64,000 bases of DNA from Sulfuricella sp. (GTDB lineage: Bacteria; Pseudomonadota; Gammaproteobacteria; Burkholderiales; Sulfuricellaceae): NCBI GenBank assembly GCA_018336195.1, contig JAGXQV010000024.1, positions 61,478 through 125,477 on the forward strand. The letters run 5' to 3'. The notes beneath the pieces are model-generated. The model searched no databases and was not told where the DNA came from. It was given only the letters and a program-made list of their open reading frames with translations. Shown here piece by piece: positions 27,769-36,302 of the stretch; the first letter of the stretch is position 1; every line of letters begins with the position of its first letter. Made by a program: the position numbers and the translations under genes.

Positions 27769-28776
27769 TCAAGCATTGTAGTACGCCTTGTACCACCCGA
27801 CAAATTTGGCGATCCCTTCCGACAACGGGGTTGCCGGGGAAAAGCCCACCGCCGCGCGCAGGTCGTCGATATCGGCGTAAGTCGCGGCAACGTCGCCGGC
27901 CTGCATGGGCAGGAGGTTCTTGAGGGCTTTCTTGCCGAGCGCCGTTTCGATGGTTTCGATGAAGGTCATCAGTTCCACCGGCTCGTGGTTGCCGATGTTG
28001 TAGAGGCGATACGGCGCATAACTGGCGGCGGGGTCAGGCGCGGCGCAGTCGAAAGACGGATCGGGCGCGGGAATCTTGTCGAGCACCCGCACCACGCCTT
28101 CGACGATGTCGTCGATGTAGGTGAAGTCGCGCTGCATCTTGCCTTCGTTGAACACGTCGATGGGACGGCCTTCCAGGATCGCGCTGGTGAACAACGACGG
28201 CGACATGTCGGGACGCCCCCACGGGCCGTACACGGTGAAGAAGCGCAAACCGGTGGTGGGCAAGCCGAACAGATGGCTGTAGGTATGCGCCATCAACTCG
28301 GCGGATTTCTTGGTGGCGGCATACAGGCTGACCGGGTGATCGACGTTGTCATGTACCGAAAACGGCATATGGGTATTGGCGCCGTACACGCTGGAACTGC
28401 TGGCGTAAACCAGGTGTTCCACCCCATGGTGGCGGCAGCCTTCGAGCAGATTGACGAAGCCCACCAGATTGCTTTGCACGTAAGCATGGGGATTTTTCAG
28501 CGAATAGCGCACCCCCGGCTGGGCGGCGAGATTGACAGCGCGGTTGATACGTTCGGTGGCAAACAGTTGCGCCATCGCCGGGGTATCGGCGATATCCAGG
28601 CGAATGAAGCGGAAACCGGGGAAAGCCGCAAGCTGATCAAGGCGCGCCTGTTTGAGTTTCACATCGTAATAATCACTGAGGTTGTCGACCCCGACCACTT
28701 CGGCTCCCTGCTCCAACAGCCGCTTGGCGACGTGCATGCCGATAAATCCGGCGACGCCGGTAATGAGAACTTTCAT
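27769..28776 (-). CDS. UDP-glucuronate 4-epimerase-like SDR
   Basis: A 335-residue extended SDR of the group that interconverts UDP-GlcA and UDP-GalA (CapI/LspL type). It has ITGVAGFIGMHVAKRL, VNLAAQPGVRYSL, YASSSSVYGANTHMPF with YAATKKSAELMAHTYSHLFG containing the YxxxK, and FFTVYGPWGRPDMS. These phrases are strongly typical of UDP-glucuronate epimerases. ATG at 28776 overlaps the stop of the protease-like gene (ATGA). Provides an acidic sugar precursor for the surface polysaccharide. Confidence 0.91.
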   Translation of the reverse strand: MKVLITGVAGFIGMHVAKRLLEQGAEVVGVDNLSDYYDVKLKQARLDQLAAFPGFRFIRLDIADTPAMAQLFATERINRAVNLAAQPGVRYSLKNPHAYVQSNLVGFVNLLEGCRHHGVEHLVYASSSSVYGANTHMPFSVHDNVDHPVSLYAATKKSAELMAHTYSHLFGLPTTGLRFFTVYGPWGRPDMSPSLFTSAILEGRPIDVFNEGKMQRDFTYIDDIVEGVVRVLDKIPAPDPSFDCAAPDPAASYAPYRLYNIGNHEPVELMTFIETIETALGKKALKNLLPMQAGDVAATYADIDDLRAAVGFSPATPLSEGIAKFVGWYKAYYNA

Positions 28777-29198
28777 TCAATATCTTTCATAATTATTTCC
28801 GAGGCGGCGATGCCAAACCCTTTTGCCAGCGAAGACGGGATATTGGGACTGACCGGATTGACCGTCACCTCCCGCGTCAGGGGACGCACCACCAAATCCA
28901 TGTCTTCCATGGGAATCGCGCCCAGCAACACCTCGCCCCCCATCACCATCGCCCCGACGAAACAGCGCCGGTTGGCGAAAAACACTTCCACCGGTCCAAC
29001 GTAGGGAATCAGGCGTTTCGAGCCGTCGGCGAGCGTGACTTCGCGTTTTTCCTGCTCGCGCAGTTCCAATTGGATGGCAACATGCTCGGGAATGCACAAG
29101 TGCATCGCCCCCGTATTCACCAGGGATTCCACCTCGATGGACGACAGTTCCGGCTTGACCGGATTCGCCAACATCAGCTTGGTTCGGACTATCCCCAT
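28773..29198 (-). CDS. Retropepsin-like clan AA aspartic protease family protein with Asn in the catalytic position
   Basis: A 141-residue single-domain protein of the bacterial clan AA aspartic protease family. The family pattern is VEALVDTGA; here the stretch reads VESLVNTGAMHLCIP, so the expected catalytic Asp is Asn28 (codon AAT, read directly). The hydrophobic ALV-like core, VTLADGSKR, YVGPVEVFF and LLGAIPMEDMDLVV are otherwise well conserved. Activity as a protease is therefore doubtful unless deamidation or another residue compensates. Encoded between the WaaE-like gene (four bases away) and the epimerase (ATGA overlap). Confidence 0.82.
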   Translation of the reverse strand: MGIVRTKLMLANPVKPELSSIEVESLVNTGAMHLCIPEHVAIQLELREQEKREVTLADGSKRLIPYVGPVEVFFANRRCFVGAMVMGGEVLLGAIPMEDMDLVVRPLTREVTVNPVSPNIPSSLAKGFGIAASEIIMKDIE

Positions 29199-29202
29199 GC
29201 CG

Positions 29203-29970
29203 TCACTCCCTGTTCAATTCCCTAAGCTTGGCGTACTTGGCAAAGCTGTTGAAACAGCCGATCAGGATGTGCACCAGCCCCGGCACGCCATCGAGCAACC
29301 CCAGGCGCACAAAATAAAATTTGACGAAACGCAGCAACGGGCTGACCAGCAGACGCGCCACCCCGGCGCGTTTTCCCTTGCCATGCAGGGTCTGCGCCTG
29401 CAAGGTGGTATAGCTGTTCTGTTTTTGCAGATACGCCGCCAAGCTTTCTTCGGACTCGTGCAACAGGTCGCCGCGCAGCGTCCCGAGGGAGGTATCCATC
29501 AGCACCTTCTCGTGGATGACATCCTCGCTCCAGCGCGAATGGGCACGATGAAAAAGGCGCAGGCTCCAGTCCGGATAACCCTCGCCGTGATACAACCAGC
29601 GCCCCATGAAACGGTTGCGGCGCGGAAAACGATAGGCCCCGAAAACCGGGTTGCGCATCACTTCCTCGATGCTGGCGCGCAATTCCGCGCTGACCCGCTC
29701 GTCGGCATCCAGGCACAACACCCAGTCGTGGGAAGCACGCATCACCGCGAACTGCTTCTGCCTGCCGAACCCCAGCCAATCCTGGCGAAAAATCCGCGCG
29801 CCGTATTGTAACGCAATTTCCAGGGTCTTATCGGTGCTGCCGGAGTCCACCACCACGATTTCATCGGCGAAGGACACGCTTTCCAGGCAGGCGGCAAGGC
29901 GGGTTTCCTCGTTGCGGGTGATGATGACGGCAGAGAGGGGGAGTTTGGAGGGCATAACCTCAGCAATCAT
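29203..29970 (-). CDS. WaaE/LgtF-like family 2 glycosyltransferase (LPS core)
   Basis: A 255-residue GT2 with SAVIITRNEETRLAACLES, VDSGSTDKT, the CLDADERV metal motif and the downstream YPDWSLRLFHR and VIHEKVLM segments characteristic of the WaaE/KdtX/LgtF group, which add glucose to heptose in the LPS inner core. ATG at 29970 overlaps the stop of the TPR-GT9 gene as ATGA. A role in core LPS fits the nearby waaC and waaA, though those are on the other strand. Confidence 0.9.
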   Translation of the reverse strand: MIAEVMPSKLPLSAVIITRNEETRLAACLESVSFADEIVVVDSGSTDKTLEIALQYGARIFRQDWLGFGRQKQFAVMRASHDWVLCLDADERVSAELRASIEEVMRNPVFGAYRFPRRNRFMGRWLYHGEGYPDWSLRLFHRAHSRWSEDVIHEKVLMDTSLGTLRGDLLHESEESLAAYLQKQNSYTTLQAQTLHGKGKRAGVARLLVSPLLRFVKFYFVRLGLLDGVPGLVHILIGCFNSFAKYAKLRELNRE

Positions 29971-32168
29971 GACTTGCCATGCAACCCACCTAGCTCATTT
30001 ACCATCCGTTCTACCACCTCACCCCAGTCACCCGCCTTCTTCTGGGTAAAGATGCGCACCGTCGGATACCATGGGCTGTCTTCACGATCGCGCATCCAGC
30101 GCCATTCACTGACATGGCGGTTGAAGAGCCAAGTCGGCCGCCCCAGCCCACCGGCCAAATGAACTACTGCAGTATCTACTGAAATAATCAAATCCAGATT
30201 CATCGCCATCGCGGCGGTTTCATCAAAATCCGTAAACTCTTCTGTCCAGTCGATTAGTTTACCTGACACCACCCACTCCTCCTTGTCGGGATCAGGTTCC
30301 TTTTGCAGGTTGAACCAGATGACGCCGGGAAGACTCAGCAAGGGTTCAAGTTGCCGCAGAACAAGGGAACGGCCTGAAGCATTCTGGTTGTAGGTCCCTG
30401 TTTTCCATACCACACCGATTTTTCTCCTCGATGCAGAAAGTTCGAGTTCAGCAATCCTGCTTTGCCAGTAAGCCACTCGCTCTGGGCTTGGTATCAAGTA
30501 AGGCACCTGATTGGGAATAGTTTCCAAAGTCGAGCCTAACGCCAGCGGCAAGGATAGCAGCGGACAATGCCATTGCCCCCGCATCTGATCTACAGGAATC
30601 GCATCGACTATCTCCAAATAGGGAAAAGAACGGCGGAACAATTTCAGCAGAGGGCTACCGATCACGAGACTGCCCCCTCCCGGAAAACTATCCATAGCCG
30701 GTTGCAGATATCGGGAAAATTGCAGCTTATCCCCCCATCCCTGCTCCTCTATGACCAGAAGGCGATCTGCTTTTGCGTGCTGCTGCCCGACCCATCGCGC
30801 CAGATGAGTATCGGGACGATGCACCTTGCGTTCACTTCCTTCCCAGCGGCATTCAAACTCATGCCAACCCGCAGCATATCGCCCCATCATCAATAGACTG
30901 ACACCAAGACCAAAGCGAGCCTCGACATAATCTGGCTTGATCTCCAGCGCCCTCCGATAACTTGCCACCGCTTCTTCAAGTTGCCCGCACTCTTGCAGCA
31001 CATTGCCCAGATTGTTGTACGCCACGGCGAAATCGGGTTCGATCGCAATAGCCCGCCGATAGTTTGGAGCCGCCTCTTCAAGTTGACCGAGGTCTTTTAA
31101 GACATTACCCAAGTTATTGTGGGCCACGGCAAAATCTGGCTTGATCCCAATAGCTCGCCGATAGCTTGTCGCTGCATCTTCGAGCCGACCAAGGTCTTTC
31201 AATGCATTACCCAGGTTGTTGTGGGCCACGGCAAAATCTGGCTTGATCTCAATAGCTCGTCGATAACCTGTCGCCGCATCTTCGAATCGGCCAAGGTCTT
31301 TCAAGACATTGCCCAAGTTGTTGTGGGCCACGGCAAAATCTGGTTTGATCTCAATAGCCCGTCGATAACTTGCCAGCGCGCGATCAACTTGACCCAAGTC
31401 TTGCAGGGAAGTGCCCAAGTTGCTGTGCGCCTCGGCGAAATCAGGTTTGATTTCCAGCGCCCGCTGATAACTCACCACCGCATCACCAGACCGACCTAAA
31501 TCTTTCAAGACAATACCCAAGTTATAGTGAACAAAAGCATCATCTGGGATCAACTCGGCCGCCTTGCGCAGCGTGGTCAGTGCATCTTTGCCCTGACCCA
31601 TCAACGACGCCCCGAGCACCTTCCAAACAAACCCGGAATTTGGATACCGCTCAATCAGTAACCGCGCCATTTCCTCCACTTTCTCGTGGCGATTGCCATT
31701 AAACAGTGAGGCAAGCTCATGCATTTCCGCAGACATCGGCTCATTCCCCTGCTCCGCGCCCCCCGTTACGCCAGCCTCCGCTCTTTTCATTAGTGCCTGA
31801 AGCGCCGCGCTTTTAATCCCTCGCTTTTGGGCACTTTGAAGAATCTTCCTAGCTTCTTCAACTTGGCTGTTTACCAACAAAGCCTCAGCATACGACAAAG
31901 CAAACAACTCCTGATTAGTGTTGGCTAGGTAAGCCGTTTTCAGATAGGCCAACCCCGCCACAGGTTGGCCTATTTGCCCAACCAGCACCCCCAAATTGTG
32001 GTTAGCTGCCGGCTGGTTAGGCTGAGCTTGCAGTATGGCGCGATATAAATTTTCCGCTTCCTGCAATTGACCAGCTTGATGATATGCGACCGCCTGCTGT
32101 AGCGCGGTATCGAGAGGTAGCATTTTGGGATTGGTCATGTGAAAAAATGGATCGTTTCCTTGCGGCAT
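29967..32168 (-). CDS. TPR-repeat protein with C-terminal family 9 glycosyltransferase-like domain
   Basis: A 733-residue cytoplasmic protein. The N-terminal 460 residues are TPR units, at first divergent and then almost identical (AIEIKPDFAVAHNNLGN...), encoded by a 102-base DNA repeat. The C-terminal 250 residues resemble heptosyltransferase/GT9 folds: LLVIEEQGWGDKLQFSRYL, KIGVVWKTGTY and the donor-site motif LIISVDTAVVHLAGGLGRP. Such fusions are common in proteobacteria and are thought to glycosylate proteins or glycans; the target is unknown. ATG at 32168 is used; ATG 32138 is an alternative. First gene of the long leftward locus. Confidence 0.83.
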   Translation of the reverse strand: MPQGNDPFFHMTNPKMLPLDTALQQAVAYHQAGQLQEAENLYRAILQAQPNQPAANHNLGVLVGQIGQPVAGLAYLKTAYLANTNQELFALSYAEALLVNSQVEEARKILQSAQKRGIKSAALQALMKRAEAGVTGGAEQGNEPMSAEMHELASLFNGNRHEKVEEMARLLIERYPNSGFVWKVLGASLMGQGKDALTTLRKAAELIPDDAFVHYNLGIVLKDLGRSGDAVVSYQRALEIKPDFAEAHSNLGTSLQDLGQVDRALASYRRAIEIKPDFAVAHNNLGNVLKDLGRFEDAATGYRRAIEIKPDFAVAHNNLGNALKDLGRLEDAATSYRRAIGIKPDFAVAHNNLGNVLKDLGQLEEAAPNYRRAIAIEPDFAVAYNNLGNVLQECGQLEEAVASYRRALEIKPDYVEARFGLGVSLLMMGRYAAGWHEFECRWEGSERKVHRPDTHLARWVGQQHAKADRLLVIEEQGWGDKLQFSRYLQPAMDSFPGGGSLVIGSPLLKLFRRSFPYLEIVDAIPVDQMRGQWHCPLLSLPLALGSTLETIPNQVPYLIPSPERVAYWQSRIAELELSASRRKIGVVWKTGTYNQNASGRSLVLRQLEPLLSLPGVIWFNLQKEPDPDKEEWVVSGKLIDWTEEFTDFDETAAMAMNLDLIISVDTAVVHLAGGLGRPTWLFNRHVSEWRWMRDREDSPWYPTVRIFTQKKAGDWGEVVERMVNELGGLHGKS
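30960..31480 (-). repeat. 102-base tandem DNA repeat encoding TPR units
   Basis: Five consecutive copies spaced by exactly 102 bases (the phrase gccacggc or close variants starts at 31021, 31123, 31225 and 31327, with a variant at 31429). Each encodes one 34-residue TPR. Near-identity at DNA level, including silent positions, points to recent duplication or gene conversion. Confidence 0.9.
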
Positions 32169-32517
32169 CTACATGATGCCACGTCACAACATTATCAATT
32201 GATTCAAGCGGTCAGCGCATCAAAAAAAACACCCCGACAACTGCATCGACGAATGCTTGCTAAGTTTTTATTCTAAATATTGGCATTAAAGACGATTATA
32301 ACCATGAACCATGAGAGTGGCGTTAGTCAGCCATATCCGCTATCAGCCCGCTCGATCTTGACAAAAACACGTTGAACAGGACCGACCGGGGGAAAAAGCA
32401 CTGCATCCGAGGAACGCACTGGAACATGGTAAAAACCTCGTCACAACGAATAACAAGTTGACCGAAAGTATGTTTTTTCGCTGGTGAAGTATCCCTGACG
32501 CCGTTTAAAATCCACTA
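32169..32517. other. Divergent intergenic region
   Basis: About 350 bases between the leftward polysaccharide locus and rightward waaC. Promoters for both directions must lie here. It has A/T-rich segments (around 32220 and 32265-32310), but I cannot name a well-spaced hexamer pair. No gene is seen. Confidence 0.6.
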
Positions 32518-33471
32518 ATGCCCAAAATCCTCCTGGTCAAAACCTCCTCGATGGGGGATGTCATCCACAACCTGCCGGTGGTCAGCGACATCCGCAACCA
32601 TTTCCCGGAAGCTCAAATCGACTGGGTGGCGGAAGAGTCTTTCGCCGCCATCCCGGCCCTGCATCCCGGCGTCGCTCAGGTTCTGCCGGTGGCCTTGCGG
32701 CGCTGGCGCAAAAAGCTCTTCGACAAAGCCACCCAGGAGGAAATCCGCGCCGCCGTGCAACGCCTGCAAGCAGAACGTTACGACATCGTGCTGGACACGC
32801 AGGGACTGCTCAAGAGCGCGGTGATTGCCCGCCTGGCGCAGGGCAGCCGCGCCGGGCTGGCCTGGAACAGCGCCCGCGAGCCGCTGGCGGCGCTGTTCTA
32901 CGATTACCGGGTATCCGTCGAAAAAAACCGCCACGCGGTGGAACGCAACCGTCTCCTGGCCGGCAAGGTATTGGGCTATGCCATCGAATCCCCTGTGGAC
33001 TACGGCATCACCGCGCCAAACGCCGACCTGCCCTGGCTGCCCGACGGCTACTACACGGTGTTTCTCCACGCCACCAGCCGCGACGACAAACTGTGGCCAG
33101 AGTCCCACTGGGTGGCGCTGGGCGCGCATTTCAACGCCAAGGGTCTGCGCTGTATCCTGCCGTGGGGCAGTGCAACCGAACAGGCGCGCGCCGAGCGCCT
33201 TGCCGCACAAATCCCCCACAGCATCGTGGCGCCCCGCCTCACTCTCGACGAGGCGGCCTCTCTGCTGGCGCGCGCCGACGTGGTGATCGGCGTGGATACC
33301 GGGCTTGCCCATTTCGCTGCCGCCCTCAACGTGCCGGTGGTGGCGCTGTATTGCAGCACCGAGCCGGGCCTGACCGGCGTCTACGCGGGCAGCCGCGCCG
33401 TCAACCTGGGCGGCATCGGCAAGACGCCCGACGTGGCGGAAGTCATCGCCACCGCCGACAAAATCGCATGA
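32518..33471 (+). CDS. waaC: Lipopolysaccharide heptosyltransferase I
   Basis: Transfers the first L-glycero-D-manno-heptose to Kdo2-lipid A. A 317-residue GT9 protein with the N-terminal ILLVKTSSMGDVIHNLPVV motif, DWVAEESFA, VLDTQGLLKSA, the HATSRDDKLWPE segment and the donor motif VIGVDTGLAHFAAAL. Its stop overlaps the waaA start (ATGA), so the two are translationally coupled. Length is normal. Confidence 0.95.
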   Translation: MPKILLVKTSSMGDVIHNLPVVSDIRNHFPEAQIDWVAEESFAAIPALHPGVAQVLPVALRRWRKKLFDKATQEEIRAAVQRLQAERYDIVLDTQGLLKSAVIARLAQGSRAGLAWNSAREPLAALFYDYRVSVEKNRHAVERNRLLAGKVLGYAIESPVDYGITAPNADLPWLPDGYYTVFLHATSRDDKLWPESHWVALGAHFNAKGLRCILPWGSATEQARAERLAAQIPHSIVAPRLTLDEAASLLARADVVIGVDTGLAHFAAALNVPVVALYCSTEPGLTGVYAGSRAVNLGGIGKTPDVAEVIATADKIA

Positions 33472-34718
33472 GACGCCTCTATACCCTGCTGCTTTACCTG
33501 CTGCTGCCCTATGCACTGTTTCACCTGGCGTGGCGCGGACGCAAGCAACCCAGCTATTTGCAGCATATCGGCGAGCGTTTCGGATTTTATGGCAAACGCC
33601 CCAGACAGCCGCTGATCTGGCTGCACACCGTCTCGGTCGGCGAAACCCGCGCCGCAGCATCTTTGGTCAACGCCCTGCTGGAGCGCTATCCCGACCACCG
33701 CATCCTGCTCACCCACATGACGCCGACCGGGCGCGAAGCCGGGGAAGCACTGTATGGCGAGCGGGTGCTGCGCTGCTACCTGCCCTATGATTTCCCCTGG
33801 GCGGTGCGGCGTTTCCTGCGCCATTTCAAACCCGCCGTGGGTCTGCTAATGGAAACCGAAATCTGGTTCAACCTGATTGGCGAATGCCGTACCGCCAAGG
33901 TGCCGCTGCTGCTGATCAACGCCCGCCTCTCGGAAAAATCCCGCAAGAAATTCGCCAAAGCGCCCGCTCTGACCCGCGAAGCGTTGTCCGGCCTCGCCGC
34001 CATCGCAGCCCAAACCAGGGCCGATGCGGGACGCTTCAAAAAACTCGGCGCGCCGTCCGTCGAAATCATGGGCAACCTCAAATTCGACATCACCCCGCCG
34101 GAAAAAATGGTCAAGCGCGGCAAGGCCCTGCGCATCGATTTCGGCACGACACGCCCGGCGTTTCTCGCCGCCAGCACTCGCGAAGGCGAGGAAGCGCTAT
34201 TGCTCGACGCGCTGCCGCAATTCACCACGCCCAACCTGCTGTTCGTCATCGTGCCGCGCCATCCGCAACGCTTCAACGAAGTGGCGCAACTCCTCGAAGC
34301 ACGCAGAATCTCCTTCCAGCGCCGTTCGGAAAACCGCCCCATCCCGCCGCACATCAAAGTGGTGCTGGGCGACAACATGGGCGAACTGTTCGCCTATTAT
34401 GCCGCCTGCGACCTCGCCTACATCGGCGGCAGCCTGTTGCCGCTGGGCGGACAAAACCTCATCGAAGCTGCCAGCGTCGGCACGCCGATATTGATCGGCC
34501 CGCACACCTTCAATTTCAGCGAAGCCAGCGAACTGGCGATACAGGCGGGAGCCGCATTGCGGGTACAGGATGCCGCCGAACTGGCAAAGACCGCCACCCG
34601 CCTGCTCGCCGACCCGTCATCGCTGAGCGCCATGTCCCAGGCTGGGCGGGCTTTCAGCCAACACCATCGCGGCGCGACGGCGCGTTTGATGGCCTTGATC
34701 TCAACCTATCTCGTATAA
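33468..34718 (+). CDS. waaA: 3-deoxy-D-manno-octulosonic acid transferase
   Basis: Kdo transferase, which adds Kdo to lipid IVA at the inner membrane. 416 residues. An N-terminal hydrophobic anchor ([21 protein letters not shown]) is followed by [18 protein letters not shown], with the catalytic glutamate, then [13 protein letters not shown] and, in the C-terminal GT-B domain, [19 protein letters not shown]. The open frame extends far upstream (33093), but ATG 33468 overlaps the waaC stop and starts the conserved protein, so the extension is rejected. Confidence 0.95.
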   Translation: MRRLYTLLLYLLLPYALFHLAWRGRKQPSYLQHIGERFGFYGKRPRQPLIWLHTVSVGETRAAASLVNALLERYPDHRILLTHMTPTGREAGEALYGERVLRCYLPYDFPWAVRRFLRHFKPAVGLLMETEIWFNLIGECRTAKVPLLLINARLSEKSRKKFAKAPALTREALSGLAAIAAQTRADAGRFKKLGAPSVEIMGNLKFDITPPEKMVKRGKALRIDFGTTRPAFLAASTREGEEALLLDALPQFTTPNLLFVIVPRHPQRFNEVAQLLEARRISFQRRSENRPIPPHIKVVLGDNMGELFAYYAACDLAYIGGSLLPLGGQNLIEAASVGTPILIGPHTFNFSEASELAIQAGAALRVQDAAELAKTATRLLADPSSLSAMSQAGRAFSQHHRGATARLMALISTYLV

Positions 34719-34726
34719 TCCCGCAA

Positions 34727-36094
34727 ATGAATTTTCCTCTCGACATCGTCATCCTCGCCGCCGGCAAGGGCACTCGCATGGTGTCCGACCTGCCCAAGGT
34801 GCTCCACAAACTGGCCGGTCGCCCCCTCCTGCAGCACGTCATCGACTCGGCCCATGCGCTGGGCGCGCGCAAGATCGCGGTGGTTTACGGCCACGGCGGC
34901 GAAATCGTTCCGCAGCGCATTGCTGACCCCGCCATCGCGTGGGTCAAACAGGAACCCCAGCTCGGCACCGGTCACGCCGTACAACAGGCCGCGCCGCACC
35001 TGCCCGACGATGGGCTGACCTTGGTGCTGTACGGCGACGTGCCGCTGATCTCGCTGACCACCCTGCAAGGTCTGGTGGCCGCCGCCAACAACCACGCCGC
35101 CGCGTTGCTCACTGTGGACTTGCCTGACCCGAGCGGCTACGGGCGCATCCAGCGCGACGCAGCCGGACACATCTGCGCCATCGTCGAGCACAAGGACGCC
35201 ACCGAGGAACAACGCGCCATCAATGAGGTAAACACCGGGGTAATGGTGCTGCCTAGCGCCCGCCTGAAAGGCTGGCTGGCGCAACTCTCGAACAACAATG
35301 CCCAAGGCGAGTATTACCTCACCGACGTGATTGCGATGGCGGTCGCCGACGGTGTCCCGGTACATGCCCGCCAATCGCGCCACCACTGGGAAGTATTGGG
35401 AATCAACAGCCCCACCCAGCTTGCCCATCTGGAGCGCCTGCACCAGCATGAAGAAGCAATGGCACTCCTGGAAAAGGGCGTGCGCCTCGCCGACCCGAAG
35501 CGCTTCGACGTGCGCGGCACCTTGACCTGCGGACGCGATGTGGAAATCGACATCGACTGCATTTTCGAGGGCCAAGTGACGCTGGGCGACAACGTCAGCA
35601 TCGGCGCGCATTCCATCCTGCGCGACGTAACGGTGGCCAATGGCACGCAAATCGCCCCGTTCAGCCTCATCGAAAAAGCCGAGGTCGGCGCGGATTGCCG
35701 TATCGGCCCATTCGCCCGCATCCGACCGGGAACCGTGCTTGCCGCCGACGCGCACATCGGCAACTTCGTCGAAATCAAGAACAGCCAGGTCGGCACCGGC
35801 AGCAAGATCAACCACCTCTCCTACGTCGGCGACGCCACGGTAGGAGCCAAGGTCAACGTCGGCGCGGGCACCATCACCTGCAACTACGACGGCGCCAACA
35901 AATACCGCACGGTGATCGGCGACGGCGCATTCATCGGCTCGGACACCCAGTTGGTGGCCCCGGTCACGGTCGGCGAAAACGCCACCATCGGCGCCGGTTC
36001 GACCATCACCAAGGACACCCCGGCGGGTGGGCTGACCCTGTCGCGGGCCAAGCAACTCACGCTTCCCGGCTGGAAACGTCCGGTGAAGCGGTGA
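34727..36094 (+). CDS. glmU: Bifunctional UDP-GlcNAc pyrophosphorylase / glucosamine-1-phosphate acetyltransferase
   Basis: Last two steps of UDP-GlcNAc synthesis in one 455-residue protein. The uridylyltransferase half has [28 protein letters not shown] and EVNTGVMVL. The C-terminal left-handed beta-helix has hexapeptide repeats and [20 protein letters not shown], typical of the acetyltransferase site. ATG 34727 starts the conserved sequence; the longer open frame from 33884 runs through waaA in another phase and is not real. Its TGA stop is part of the first unit of the heptanucleotide array at 36091. Confidence 0.96.
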   Translation: MNFPLDIVILAAGKGTRMVSDLPKVLHKLAGRPLLQHVIDSAHALGARKIAVVYGHGGEIVPQRIADPAIAWVKQEPQLGTGHAVQQAAPHLPDDGLTLVLYGDVPLISLTTLQGLVAAANNHAAALLTVDLPDPSGYGRIQRDAAGHICAIVEHKDATEEQRAINEVNTGVMVLPSARLKGWLAQLSNNNAQGEYYLTDVIAMAVADGVPVHARQSRHHWEVLGINSPTQLAHLERLHQHEEAMALLEKGVRLADPKRFDVRGTLTCGRDVEIDIDCIFEGQVTLGDNVSIGAHSILRDVTVANGTQIAPFSLIEKAEVGADCRIGPFARIRPGTVLAADAHIGNFVEIKNSQVGTGSKINHLSYVGDATVGAKVNVGAGTITCNYDGANKYRTVIGDGAFIGSDTQLVAPVTVGENATIGAGSTITKDTPAGGLTLSRAKQLTLPGWKRPVKR

Positions 36095-36160
36095 TGGGTG
36101 ATGGGTGATGGGTGATGGGTGATGGGTGATGGGTGATGGGTGATGGGTGATGGGTGATGG
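36091..36160. repeat. Ten perfect tandem copies of GTGATGG
   Basis: Seventy bases of perfect heptanucleotide repeat beginning at the glmU stop codon (first unit at 36091). It is the same unit and the same copy number as at 26513-26582, again in the orientation GTGATGG relative to transcription of the flanking genes. A degenerate inverted arm follows at 36263-36291. Confidence 0.97.
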
Positions 36161-36213
36161 GAATAGGCTACTGCTCGCGGCAAATCCAGCAACAAATTTT
36201 CGAGGAATTTACG

Positions 36214-36300
36214 ATGTTAACGTCAGTTGAGTTTGAACAGATGGCGCACGCGCGCCGCCCCCCCCATTACCCATCACTCATCACCCATCACGGAATTTAG
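36214..36300 (+). CDS. Candidate 28-codon leader ORF between glmU and glmS
   Basis: ATG at 36214 is preceded by GAGGA at a good distance, and the frame ends in TAG two bases before the glmS ATG. The predicted peptide starts [15 protein letters not shown] and its last part is translation of the inverted repeat arm. It might be a translationally coupled leader for glmS or the remnant of a gene truncated by repeat insertion. No homology is recognised. Low confidence. Confidence 0.25.
   Translation: MLTSVEFEQMAHARRPPHYPSLITHHGI
36263..36291. repeat. Inverted heptanucleotide arm upstream of glmS
   Basis: Four degenerate CCCATCA-type units in inverted orientation to the array at 36091-36160. The two arms enclose 102 bases and could pair in the glmU-glmS transcript. 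Confidence 0.85.
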
Positions 36301-36302
36301 CC

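Noticed and set aside
34714..34719. TATAAT just before glmU as a -10 box
   Set aside because: It coincides with the waaA stop region (GTA TAA T), is only seven bases from the glmU ATG, and no -35 lies at 16-18 bases; probably chance.
33093..34726. Long upstream extensions of waaA and glmU
   Set aside because: They run through the preceding genes in another phase; conserved starts at 33468 and 34727 fit the families.
26513..36160. Tandem heptanucleotide arrays as CRISPR arrays
   Set aside because: The units are contiguous 7-mers with no spacers and no cas genes; they are simple tandem repeats.
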